Positions 53,818 to 62,310 of a DNA stretch of 64,000 bases are shown one piece after another. The stretch comes from CAWCXF01 sp963799455. GTDB taxonomy: Bacteria > Pseudomonadota > Alphaproteobacteria > Rhodobacterales > Rhodobacteraceae. The stretch is taken from positions 186,001 to 250,000 of the forward strand of contig CAWCXF010000004.1 in the NCBI GenBank assembly GCA_963799455.1, given 5' to 3'. The position numbers and the translations under genes are program-made. The notes under the pieces are model-generated. The model did not search any database. It was not told the origin of the DNA and saw only the letters and a list, made by a program, of their open reading frames with translations. Within the stretch, counting starts at the first letter, position 1. Every line of letters starts with the position of its first letter.

Positions 53818-55092
53818 GTGATCGAACGGATGGCATGGGCGCCGGTCGCCGCGATGCTGCTCGCCGCCGGTGCCTCGGGCGAGCCCTACCGCCTCCAGCG
53901 GGGCGACGTGCTCCGGGTCGTGGTCGCGGGGGTGGCCGATCTCGACGAGCGGGCCGTGGTGGATGTCGACGGCCTCGTCCGCGTCCCCCTGGGGGGCGCG
54001 ATCCCGGCCGCGGGCCGCACGATCGACGAGGTGGCGGAGGCGCTGCGCCAAGCCATCGCCGGCAAGGCGCTGCAGGTCATGGGCGACGGCGGCCAGGCGG
54101 TGTCGGTCCAGGTCCCGCCCGACGCGGTCTCGGTCGCCGTCGATGCCTACCAGCCGGTCTACGTGGGCGGCGACGTCCGCTCGCCGGGCGCCTTCGACTA
54201 CGTGCCCGGCCTGACCGCGCGGCGCGCCCTCGCGCTCGCGGGCGGGCTCGGGCGCACGAGCGGCGACCCGGTGCTGCTCGCCGCCGAGATCGAGGAGGAG
54301 CTCGGCGTCATCCGCGCCCGCGTCGAGGCGGCCCGGCGCCGCGCCGACCGCCTGCGCGCGATCCTCGACGATCCCATGGCCCGGGAGGCGGCGGAGGCCG
54401 AGGGGGCGCCCGGCAGGGATGCCGGCACGCTCGATGCGGTCGAGGCGGCGCGCCTGCGGCTCGCGCGGCGCGATCTGCGCGCCAACCTCGCCCAGACCGA
54501 GGAGGAGCGGGGGACCGCGCGGGCGCGGCTCGATGCGCTGGAGCAGCAGCTCGCCTTCGAGGAGGAGGGCGCGCGCGCCGACGAGGCGGACTTCGAGCGG
54601 CTGCGGACCTTGCGCGAGGGCGGCCAGGTGACGGCCGACCGGCTGTCGGACGCGCGGCGCGGCATGCTGCTCTCCTCCACGCGGCGCCTCGAGGTCGATG
54701 CCGAGCTCGCCCAGGCCGAGCGCGAGGTGCAGCGCCTGGAGCACCAGGCCGAGACGTTGCCCGACGAGGTCGCCGCCGCCGCGCTCGCGGCCCTGAGCGA
54801 CGAGCTCGCGACGATCGACGAGCTCGACGCGCGCCGCCGCGGCCTGGAGGCGAAGCTGGCCTATGCGGGCCGGGCCGGCTCCGCGCTCGAGGCGCTGTTC
54901 GACCTCGATCTGCGCGTCGTGAGGGACGGCGAGGAGACGGTCGTCCCCCCGGACGGGGATGTCGCCCTCATGCCGGGCGACCTGCTGACGATCGCCATGA
55001 CGCGGCTCGACGGGGCGAGCGACGCGCTCCTCGCCCCCGATGCGGCCCCCGGTGCGGCCCCCGTCCCCGGCGGGGGGCGCGCCGCGGACTGA
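53818..55092 (+). CDS. Outer-membrane polysaccharide export protein (OPX, Wza-like), with a long coiled coil
   Basis: A 424-residue protein from GTG 53818 (GGAGGGAGG upstream). After a signal-like N-terminus comes the poly-export domain (EPYRLQRGDVLRVVVAGVAD; VVDVDGLVRVPLGGAIPAAG; TIDEVAEALRQAI), then a SLBB-like domain (QPVYVGGDVRSPGAFDYVPG; LTARRALALAGGLGR). Residues 160-370 form a charged coiled coil, and the C-terminus (VVPPDGDVALMPGDLLTIAM) resembles a second SLBB. No lipobox cysteine is present. OPX proteins carry the polymer across the periplasm and outer membrane. Confidence 0.85.
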   Translation: MIERMAWAPVAAMLLAAGASGEPYRLQRGDVLRVVVAGVADLDERAVVDVDGLVRVPLGGAIPAAGRTIDEVAEALRQAIAGKALQVMGDGGQAVSVQVPPDAVSVAVDAYQPVYVGGDVRSPGAFDYVPGLTARRALALAGGLGRTSGDPVLLAAEIEEELGVIRARVEAARRRADRLRAILDDPMAREAAEAEGAPGRDAGTLDAVEAARLRLARRDLRANLAQTEEERGTARARLDALEQQLAFEEEGARADEADFERLRTLREGGQVTADRLSDARRGMLLSSTRRLEVDAELAQAEREVQRLEHQAETLPDEVAAAALAALSDELATIDELDARRRGLEAKLAYAGRAGSALEALFDLDLRVVRDGEETVVPPDGDVALMPGDLLTIAMTRLDGASDALLAPDAAPGAAPVPGGGRAAD

Positions 55093-55161
55093 CCCCGCCT
55101 CGTCCCGCCGCGCCGACCCTGCGTCGGGCGGGGCGCGCGCGCGCGCTGGGGGGGGGGCCGC

Positions 55162-56481
55162 TCAGGTCAGCCGGTCGAGGACGAAGCGCAGGTCCGCGGG
55201 CCGGGGGACCACCTGGGGCAGGCCGTGCCCCAGCGCCGCGAGGGCCGCCACGAGGGCGGCGAGCCTGAGGCCCGCGGCGACCGCCGCGCTCAGGGCGGCG
55301 CCCTCGACGCCGTAGAGGGGCACGAGCCAGACCATCAGCCCCGCCGAGGCCGCGAGGCCGCCGACCTGCACCCCCGAGGCGAGCGTCGGCAGCCCGCGGG
55401 CCAGGGCGTAGCGCATGGTGATGCCCCCGAGCAGCCCCAGCGCCGCCTCGACCGCGAGGATCCGGAAGAGCGGGGCCGCCTGCGCGAACGCGCCCCCGTA
55501 GAGCAGGCCCAGCAGAGCCCTGTCGAGCGCGAAGAGCGGCACGAGCGCCGCCACGAGGACGACCAGCGCGATGCGGAACGCGCGATCGTGGAGGATCTTC
55601 ATCTCGGCGGGCGCGCGGTCGGCCATGGAGGGGAACACCACCGCGTCGATCGCCGGCCGCAGGACGAGCAGCAGGCGCGAGAAGCTGTACGCCACCACGT
55701 AGAGCCCGAGCGCCTCGCCCGAGACGAGCGGGATGAGGAACAGCCGGTCCACCGAGAACGACAGCGCGAGCACGAGGTCGGCGCCGGCCGATTGCCAGAC
55801 ATAGCCCGCCATGCGCCGCCAGGTCTCACCGAGCCGGTCCACGCGCGGCCGAACCACGTGCCGCCACACCGGCGCGAGCCAGGCCGCGTTGAGCGCCGCC
55901 GCGCCCGCGAGGGCGGCGATGGCGAGCGCCGGGGTCAGCCCCCAGCCGAGGGTGGCCGCCGCCAGCGCCAGCAGGAACAGGGCCGGGGAGGCGATGCTGG
56001 CGAGGTTGAACAGGCGGTAGGCGCCTCTCGCCGCGAGGCTCTGCTTGAAGATCATGTGCAGCGCGTTGAGGGGCGCGACGGCGAGGCAGGCCAAGGCCGC
56101 CGTCGTGGCCCAGCCGGGGTAGGTCGCCATCATGGGCGGGATCGCGATCGCGGCGAGGAGGGCCGCGGCCGAGGTCGAGAGGAGCGCGGCCACCGCCGCC
56201 GCCGCCGCCACGCCCCCCGGGTCGAGGCCGGGGCGGCGCGAGTGGTAGATCACGGCGCTCCCCAGGCCCGAGATGGCGACCGTCGCCACGAGCTGATGCC
56301 AGAGCGTCACGGCCGCGAACACGCCGCGCCCCTCGGGGCCGAGGAGCCGCGCCGTGATCATGCCCGTCAGCACGTTGAGCGCCAGAACCACGACCTCGGC
56401 GCCGACCGACTGCACCGCGGCCAGCATCGGGCTGCGCCCGGCGAGGACGCCGCGCCCCACCCTCACCAGACGGCCCCCCAT
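55162..56481 (-). CDS. Wzx-type polysaccharide flippase
   Basis: A 439-residue protein from ATG 56481 (AGGAGGGATGG upstream) with about twelve or more hydrophobic helices. It has MATE/MOP flippase features: an N-terminal GMITARLLGPEGRGVFAAVT (lipid-flippase signature), central SAGADLVLALSFSVDRLFLI and a C-terminal pair VPLYGVEGAALSAAVAAG. It would move the lipid-linked repeat unit to the periplasmic face. It is divergent from the operon starting at 56888 and shares the AT-rich region with it. Confidence 0.84.
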   Translation of the reverse strand: MGGRLVRVGRGVLAGRSPMLAAVQSVGAEVVVLALNVLTGMITARLLGPEGRGVFAAVTLWHQLVATVAISGLGSAVIYHSRRPGLDPGGVAAAAAVAALLSTSAAALLAAIAIPPMMATYPGWATTAALACLAVAPLNALHMIFKQSLAARGAYRLFNLASIASPALFLLALAAATLGWGLTPALAIAALAGAAALNAAWLAPVWRHVVRPRVDRLGETWRRMAGYVWQSAGADLVLALSFSVDRLFLIPLVSGEALGLYVVAYSFSRLLLVLRPAIDAVVFPSMADRAPAEMKILHDRAFRIALVVLVAALVPLFALDRALLGLLYGGAFAQAAPLFRILAVEAALGLLGGITMRYALARGLPTLASGVQVGGLAASAGLMVWLVPLYGVEGAALSAAVAAGLRLAALVAALAALGHGLPQVVPRPADLRFVLDRLT

Positions 56482-56817
56482 CGCAGCCCATCCCTCCTGC
56501 TTCGCGCGCGCCGCCCTACACGAGACCGCCGCAGCGGTCGACATCGCTGTCTTGCACGCCCCATGCGGCGTCGCCTCCTGCGGCGGCGGTGCCCGAGGGT
56601 GATGCCCCAGCGCGAAGCTCACGGCTCTCGACACCGACGGCGCGCCGGGCTGGCCGAACCGCGCGTGACGCGAAGTGGCCTGCAGGGCCGACCGACGCCG
56701 CCGCGCCCCTGCCCGCTGCGCGCGCGCCGTGCGCGAGCCGTGCGCGAGCCGGGAGGCCCGGTCGTCGGAGGAGGCTCCCTGTCGCCCGGACGGGGGCTTG
56801 CGCCGCCCCGGCGAACG

Positions 56818-56887
56818 AGTCTATTAACTTTTATTAATCGGCGCCGTGGTGCGGTTTCACGTTTTCAGTTCGTCTTAGGCGGTTTTC
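56818..56887 (+). promoter_or_regulatory. AT-rich promoter region upstream of the Wzz-kinase operon
   Basis: A stretch unlike the surrounding very GC-rich DNA: two ATTAA boxes 11 bases apart (ATTAACTTTTATTAAT), then TTTCACGTTTTCAG and GGTTTTC just before the ATG at 56888. Such AT islands are where H-NS or Ros/MucR-like regulators bind in alphaproteobacteria, and exopolysaccharide operons are common targets; that step is inference. No good Shine-Dalgarno is seen before ATG 56888. Confidence 0.5.
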
Positions 56888-59131
56888 ATGGCGACACTCG
56901 CCCACGACGGCCTCTCCGATGGGTTGCGCCTTCTCGGCCGCGTCTGGCGGCGCAAGGGCGTCGTCCTGGTCGTGGCGGCGGCGACCTTCGTCCTTCTGCT
57001 CTCCTGGGTCGCTCGCATCGAGCCGCTCTACACGGCACGCGCCCTGGTGCTCCTCGATCGTCCGCAGGTCGGCGGAGTCGCGGGCGCGGACGGCTCCGGC
57101 AACACCGATCCCTTCCTCCTGCGCGGCGAGGTGGACCTGCTTTGGAGCGCGGCCGTCGCGCAGCGCGTCGTGGACGAGCGCGACCTCGCCTCGACCGAGG
57201 AGTTCGCCCCGCGCGAGGAGACGGGCCCCGCCGCCTGGCTGTCGGCGGCGGCCGCGCGCCTGCGCGCCGCGCTTCGCCCCGCCCCCTTGGCCGCCCCCTT
57301 GGCCGCCCCCTTGGCCGCCCCCGGCGCGCAGGAGGCGCCGGAGGCGGCCGACGTCTCGGCGCGGGAGCGCCGACGGCGAGAGGTCGTGGCCGCCTACCAG
57401 GACCGTCTCGGGATCAACAGCGACGGCCGCTCGCTGGCCGTCGGCGTCGAGTTCGAGGCCTCGGATCCCGAGATCGCGGCGGCGCTCGCCAACGCGCATG
57501 CGCGCACCTACATCGCGATCAAGGCCGAGGAGCTGACGAGCGGCTACGCCGCCGCCCTGGCCGAACTCGACGCGGAGATCGCGCGCAGCGCCAGGGCCGC
57601 CCGCGCGGCCGAGCGCGCGGTCACGCGCTTCCTGGCCGAGAACCCCGTGCTGATGCAGGTCGAGGAGAGGTCGTTCGGGGCGGCCCCGGCGAGCCTGGCG
57701 CCGCTGCGCGCCGAGATCGCCGGGACGCGCCGCGAGATCGCCGCGCTCTCCGCCACGATCGAGGTTCTGGACGGCGCCCCCCCCGGCGCCGCCGCCCTCC
57801 TCGGCCCCGGTCTCGGCGAGTCGATGCGCTCGCCCGTCCTCGACCGCCTGAGCGAGCGCGAGGCCACCGCGCTGATCGAGCTGAGGCGCGCCGAGGCCGC
57901 GTTCGGGGCGGACGCCCCGGCCGCCAGGGCCGCGCGCGAGGAGCTCGCCGCCGCCCGCGGCGCCGTCGCCGAGGAGGTCGAGCGCGCGCGGGGCCGGCTC
58001 GGCGCGGAGATGGAGCGCCTGCGTGGGCTGCTCGCCGCGCTCGAGGCGCTGATGGAGGGCGAGGTCGCGGCGAGCGCCGACTACGGCGAGGCCCTGGCCG
58101 ATTATCGGGCGATCGCGGCCGAGGCGGAGTCGCGGCGCCTGCGGCACGAGGCCCTTCTGCAGCGGCAAGGCGAGCTGTCGCTGGCCGTCGGGTTGGTGGG
58201 CGCCGACGCGGCGCTGGTGGCGCCGGCCCTGCCGCCGCTGAAGCCGAGCTCGCCGCGCACGACGCTGCTCACGCTCGTGGCGGCCATGGTCGCCGCGGGC
58301 GCGGGCGTCGCGGCGGCCTTCGTGGCGGACGCCCTCCTGGGGGGCGTCCACGGGGCCTCGGAGCTGGCCCGGCGCGCGGGCGTCGCCGACCTGGCCGAGA
58401 TCCCGCTCCCGCGCCGTCCCGACGGGCGGGCGGTGCGGAACCCGCGGACCTGGGAGGGGCTGCGCACCCTGCGCGCGCGGCTCGACGGGCTGGCCGGGGA
58501 GGGGCGGCTCACCGTGGCGCTGACGGAGGTGGGGCCGGGAACGGAGCGGGTGGTGATCGGCGCGGGCCTGGCCATGAGCTTCGCCGCCGCGGGCAACCGG
58601 ACCGTCCTCGTGGACGCGGACCGCGGCGATCGGGACCGAGCGGCGGTGCTCCCCGCGCTCGGCGCGCCCATCGGGGCGACGAGCGTCCTGCGCGGCGACG
58701 CCTCGCTCGACGGCGTCCTCATCGGCAGCGTCCAGCCCAACCTCGACATCCTGCCGGTGGGACGGCTGCTGCCGGGCGACGCCGAGGCGCTGAGCCGGCC
58801 CGGCCTGACGGCCCTCGTCGCCCAGCTCGCCCGGACCCACAGCCACGTCGTCCTGCTGGCGCCGGGCCTCTCCTCGCCCGGCGACGTCGCCGACGCCGCG
58901 CGTTGCGCCGATGCGGTGGTGATGGTCGTGGGCCGCTCGCGCAGGACGCTGCGGCGCCTGAGGGAGGGCGCCGCGGCGCTGGCCCGGTTCGGCGTCGAGC
59001 CCGCGGGCTTCGTGCTCACCACGCCGATCGGTCTCGGGCGGGCGCGCCGGACGGAGGGCGAGGCCGGCTACGCCGAGCCGCCGGCGACGCTGCGCGCGGT
59101 GCCGGGCGGGCGGGACAGGGGGTCGCGATGA
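56888..59131 (+). CDS. Wzz-BY-kinase fusion with a degenerate ATP site
   Basis: A 747-residue fusion like Wzc: N-terminal TM helix (VVLVVAAATFVLLLSWVA), Wzz domain (TARALVLLDRP), long coiled coils (about 200-430), second TM (LLTLVAAMVAAGAGVAAAFV) and a C-terminal kinase-like Rossmann domain. In that domain the P-loop (about 541-560) reads TEVGPGTERVVIGAGLAM, without the lysine and Ser/Thr of GK[ST]; Walker A' remains (RTVLVDADRGDRD). No C-terminal Tyr cluster exists. It is probably a pseudokinase or regulatory subunit. A 12-bp repeat (about 57283-57325) encodes repeated Leu-Ala-Ala-Pro. Confidence 0.82.
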   Translation: MATLAHDGLSDGLRLLGRVWRRKGVVLVVAAATFVLLLSWVARIEPLYTARALVLLDRPQVGGVAGADGSGNTDPFLLRGEVDLLWSAAVAQRVVDERDLASTEEFAPREETGPAAWLSAAAARLRAALRPAPLAAPLAAPLAAPGAQEAPEAADVSARERRRREVVAAYQDRLGINSDGRSLAVGVEFEASDPEIAAALANAHARTYIAIKAEELTSGYAAALAELDAEIARSARAARAAERAVTRFLAENPVLMQVEERSFGAAPASLAPLRAEIAGTRREIAALSATIEVLDGAPPGAAALLGPGLGESMRSPVLDRLSEREATALIELRRAEAAFGADAPAARAAREELAAARGAVAEEVERARGRLGAEMERLRGLLAALEALMEGEVAASADYGEALADYRAIAAEAESRRLRHEALLQRQGELSLAVGLVGADAALVAPALPPLKPSSPRTTLLTLVAAMVAAGAGVAAAFVADALLGGVHGASELARRAGVADLAEIPLPRRPDGRAVRNPRTWEGLRTLRARLDGLAGEGRLTVALTEVGPGTERVVIGAGLAMSFAAAGNRTVLVDADRGDRDRAAVLPALGAPIGATSVLRGDASLDGVLIGSVQPNLDILPVGRLLPGDAEALSRPGLTALVAQLARTHSHVVLLAPGLSSPGDVADAARCADAVVMVVGRSRRTLRRLREGAAALARFGVEPAGFVLTTPIGLGRARRTEGEAGYAEPPATLRAVPGGRDRGSR

Positions 59132-60000
59132 GGCGCGCGCCGGTCAGCGTCCTCGTGCTCACGCGCGACGAGGCGGGGTTCATCGAGCGCCTGATGGCGA
59201 GCGTCGCCTGGGCCGACGAGATCCTCGTGCTCGACAGCGAGAGCGCCGACGACACCCGCGAGCGGGCGCGCCGCGCGGGCGCCACGGTGCATGTCCAGCC
59301 CTGGCTCGGCTGGGTCGAGCAGAAGCGGCGCGGCGCGGCGCTCGCGCGCCACGACTGGATCCTGTCGCTCGACGCCGACGAGATCGTCACCGACGCGCTC
59401 GGCCGCTCGATCCAGGACGCGCTCGCCGCGCGTCCCGATCCGCGCGACGGCTTCGTGGTCGAGCGGCGCGAGGAGTTCCTCGGCCGGCTGATGCCGGACG
59501 CCCGGCGCCGCTCGAAGCGCGACGGCTTCGTGCGGCTCTTCAACCGCCGCCACGGCGACTGGGATCCCGCGCTCATCGTCCACGAGGAGATCGTCTGCCC
59601 CGGCCGGCTGCACAAGCTCGACGGCGCGCTCCTGCACTGGCGCAACTACGCGATCGGCCGCCAGCTCGAGACGCTGGGCCGCAACGCCGAGCTGGAGGCG
59701 GCGATGATCGAGGCCCGCGGCGGCGGGCTCCTCTTCGGCATGACGCTCAAGCCCGTGCTGCGCTTCGCCTGGCTCTACCTGCGCTCGGGCTGGTGGCGGA
59801 TGGGGCGGCGCGGCTTCGTCTTCGCGGGGCTCCACGCCTTCGCGGAGTTCCTGCGCCACGCCGAGGCCTGGGAGCGCCGCTCGGTGCCGCCCCAGCGCGA
59901 CCCGCCGCCCGCGACCTGGTCGCCCTCGGGCGTCCGGCCCGAGGGCGCGCCGCGGCGGGCGGAGGGCGAAGGGGCGCCCGAGGCGCGGAGGGCTGGGTGA
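59128..60000 (+). CDS. Family 2 glycosyltransferase of the WaaE/KdtX type
   Basis: A 290-residue enzyme, ATG overlapping the previous stop. SVLVLTRDEAGFIERLMASV, WADEILVLDSESADDTRERA, WILSLDADEIVTDALGRS, and the KRDGFVRLFNRRHGDWD region are the WaaE/KdtX signature (glycosyltransferases acting on LPS core or EPS lipid). The C-terminal helices (LKPVLRFAWLYLRSGWWRMG) are usual for the family. The tail is Pro/Arg-rich. It overlaps the next gene, so the operon is tightly coupled. Confidence 0.87.
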   Translation: MRRAPVSVLVLTRDEAGFIERLMASVAWADEILVLDSESADDTRERARRAGATVHVQPWLGWVEQKRRGAALARHDWILSLDADEIVTDALGRSIQDALAARPDPRDGFVVERREEFLGRLMPDARRRSKRDGFVRLFNRRHGDWDPALIVHEEIVCPGRLHKLDGALLHWRNYAIGRQLETLGRNAELEAAMIEARGGGLLFGMTLKPVLRFAWLYLRSGWWRMGRRGFVFAGLHAFAEFLRHAEAWERRSVPPQRDPPPATWSPSGVRPEGAPRRAEGEGAPEARRAG

Positions 60001-61163
60001 TGGACGGCTCCGATCCGCGTCGCGCCCCGCGCGTGCTCCATGTCGGCCGGGTCGGCTTCGTGGGCGGCGTCGAGCGGGTGATGGTGACGCTGGCCTCGGC
60101 GCGCGCCGAGGGGGGCTCGTCCGTCACCGCGCCCGGCGGCGGCGCGCTCGAGCGCCTGGTGCGCGAGCACGGCGTCGCGTTCCTGGCCTCGCCCGTCGAG
60201 CGCTCGGCCATCGCTGGCGGCTGGCGCGCGCTCGCCTACCCCAGGCGGTGGGCGGCGGCCTCGCGGGCCATCGACGCCGCGTGCGCGCGCCTCGAGCCCG
60301 ACCTGATCCACGCCCACCACCCCGCGACCGTGCTCCAGGCGGCCTACGCCTCGCGCCGCAGACGGCTGCCCATCCTCTTCCACGTCCACGAGATCGGCCC
60401 GCCCAAGCCGCTCTACGCGCTGGCCCTGCGGGCGGCGCTGCGGCTCTCGGCCCGCGTGATCTGCGTCTCGCGCGCGGGCCTCGCGCTCGTCAGGGGCGCC
60501 CGCGTGCCGGCCCGGTGCGAGGCCCGCGTGGTCCACAACGGCGTGGACGAGGCCTTCGCGAGCCGCTCCGAGGCGACGCGGCCCGCCGATCTCGGTCCGG
60601 GCGGCCCCCATGTCGGGGTGTTCGCGGCGCTCGAGCCGCGCAAGGGGCAGGACGTCCTGCTGGAGGCCGCAGCCGCCGTCCGCAGCCGCTGCCCCGAGGC
60701 GCGCTTCTGGCTCGTGGGGCCCGACGCGCTCGCCGACAAGGCCCGCTACGTGGCCCGCCTGCGGGAGCGTGCGGCGGCGCTCGGGGAGGCGGTGAGGCTC
60801 ACGGGCTACCGCGAGGACGTGGTCGGCCTGATGAAGGCGATGGACGTCGTGGCGCTGCCCTCGGTGGCCCACGAATCCCTCAGCATGGTGCTCCTGGAGG
60901 CGCTGACGCTGGGCCGGCCGGTGGTGGCGAGCGACGTGGGCGGATCGGCCGAGGCGGTGATCCACGAGCGGACGGGCCTCGTGGTCCCGCCCGGCGACGC
61001 CTCGGCGCTCGCCCGGGCGATCGGGCGCCTCGCCGGGCCCGAGGGCCGGGCCTTCGGCGAGCGCGCCCGCGCCGACGCGGCGGCGCGCTTCTCGACCGAG
61101 CGCTTCGTCGGCGAGGTCGAGGCGCTCTACGGCGCGATGATGGGTTCTCGAGGGAGAGCGTGA
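60000..61163 (+). CDS. Family 4 glycosyltransferase
   Basis: A 387-residue GT-B enzyme from ATG 60000 (one-base overlap with the previous TGA). The N-terminal domain has LHVGRVGFVGGVERVMVTLA with the glycine loop and PDLIHAHHP; the C-terminal domain carries FAALEPRKGQDVLLEAAAAV, the EX7E-like acidic region in HESLSMVLLEALTLGRPVVA, and SDVGGSAEAVIHERTGLVVP. The retaining family uses UDP- or GDP-sugars. It is the second glycosyltransferase of the operon. Confidence 0.87.
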   Translation: MDGSDPRRAPRVLHVGRVGFVGGVERVMVTLASARAEGGSSVTAPGGGALERLVREHGVAFLASPVERSAIAGGWRALAYPRRWAAASRAIDAACARLEPDLIHAHHPATVLQAAYASRRRRLPILFHVHEIGPPKPLYALALRAALRLSARVICVSRAGLALVRGARVPARCEARVVHNGVDEAFASRSEATRPADLGPGGPHVGVFAALEPRKGQDVLLEAAAAVRSRCPEARFWLVGPDALADKARYVARLRERAAALGEAVRLTGYREDVVGLMKAMDVVALPSVAHESLSMVLLEALTLGRPVVASDVGGSAEAVIHERTGLVVPPGDASALARAIGRLAGPEGRAFGERARADAAARFSTERFVGEVEALYGAMMGSRGRA

Positions 61164-61164
61164 G

Positions 61165-62310
61165 ATGAAGGTTGCCCTGACGCACGATGTCCTGACGACT
61201 TATGGCGGTGCCGAGAAGGTGCTCGAGGAGCTGCACCTGATGTTCCCCGAGGCGCCCATCCACACCTCGATCTATGCGCCCGAGAACTTCCCCGAGCGCC
61301 TGCGCTCCTGGGACGTGCGCACGAGCTGGATGAGCCGCATCCCGCTCGCCGAGCGGGCGCACCGCGCGCTGTTCATGCTCTACCCCTTCGCGATGAACGC
61401 CTTCGACCTCGACGAGTACGACCTCGTCATCAGCAGTTCCTACAACTTCGCGCACCACGTCGCCGTGGGCACGCGCGCGCGCCACGTCTGCTACTGCCAT
61501 TCCCCGGCGCGCTTCCTGTGGGACGCCCACGGCTATGCGCGGCGCGAGAGGCTGGGGCGGCCGGCGCGCGCGCTGCACCTTCTGTCGCTGCCGGTGCTGC
61601 GCGCCCTCGACCGGGCGGCGGCCCAGGGCGTCGACGGCTTCGTGAGCACCAGCCGGCTGGTGGAGGAGCGCATCCGGCGCTGCTACGGGCGCTCGAGCGA
61701 GATCGTCCCGCCGCCGATCGACATGGCGGAGTTCCACATCGCCGAGAGGCCTCCCGACCAGCCCTACTACCTCCTGCTGATGCGGCTCGTGGGATGGAAG
61801 CGCCCCGACATCGTGATCGACGCCTGCACCAGGCTCGGCCTGCCCCTCGTGGTGGCGGGGACCGGGCGCAGCCATGCGAGGCTGGCGCGCGGCGCCAGCC
61901 CGAACGTCTGCTTCATGGGCCAGGTCGATGGACCCCTCAAGTCTCGGCTCCTGGCCGAGTGCCAGGCGCTGATCCTGCCCTCGTCCGAGGATTTCGGCAT
62001 CACCCCGCTCGAGGCCATGGCGAGCGGCCGCCCGGTGATCGCGCTGCGCGCCGGGGGCGCCCTCGACACGATGGTGGAGGGGGAGACGGGGGCGTTCTTC
62101 GATGAGCAGACCGTGGAGAGCCTCGCCGCCGCCTTGAGCCGCTTCGACCCCGCGGCCTACGATCCCGCGCGGCTGCGCAAGCATGCCGGCGCCTTCGATC
62201 GCTCGAACTTCCAGCGCCGACTGCGCAAGGCGATCGACGCGGTGACGGGGCCGAGCGAGGCTCCGGCCGAGCCCCTCACCCGGCCGAGCCTCGTGGCGGG
62301 CCTCTCCTGA
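61165..62310 (+). CDS. Family 4 glycosyltransferase (WbaZ/mannosyltransferase-like)
   Basis: A 381-residue enzyme starting one base after the previous stop. KVALTHDVLTTYGGAEKVLE, CYCHSPARFLWDAHGYARR and VSTSRLVEERIRRCYGR are typical of the WbaZ-like subgroup, followed by LLMRLVGWKRPDIVIDACTR and the SSEDFGITPLEAMASGRPVI donor-binding motif. It probably adds mannose or a related sugar. Its stop overlaps the next coding region. Confidence 0.87.
   Translation: MKVALTHDVLTTYGGAEKVLEELHLMFPEAPIHTSIYAPENFPERLRSWDVRTSWMSRIPLAERAHRALFMLYPFAMNAFDLDEYDLVISSSYNFAHHVAVGTRARHVCYCHSPARFLWDAHGYARRERLGRPARALHLLSLPVLRALDRAAAQGVDGFVSTSRLVEERIRRCYGRSSEIVPPPIDMAEFHIAERPPDQPYYLLLMRLVGWKRPDIVIDACTRLGLPLVVAGTGRSHARLARGASPNVCFMGQVDGPLKSRLLAECQALILPSSEDFGITPLEAMASGRPVIALRAGGALDTMVEGETGAFFDEQTVESLAAALSRFDPAAYDPARLRKHAGAFDRSNFQRRLRKAIDAVTGPSEAPAEPLTRPSLVAGLS

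Noticed and set aside
55225..60000. A 1591-codon plus-strand frame spanning the flippase and the start of the kinase operon
   Set aside because: Only its last 290 codons (59128-60000) are a real gene; the rest is low-complexity and antisense or out of frame to known genes.
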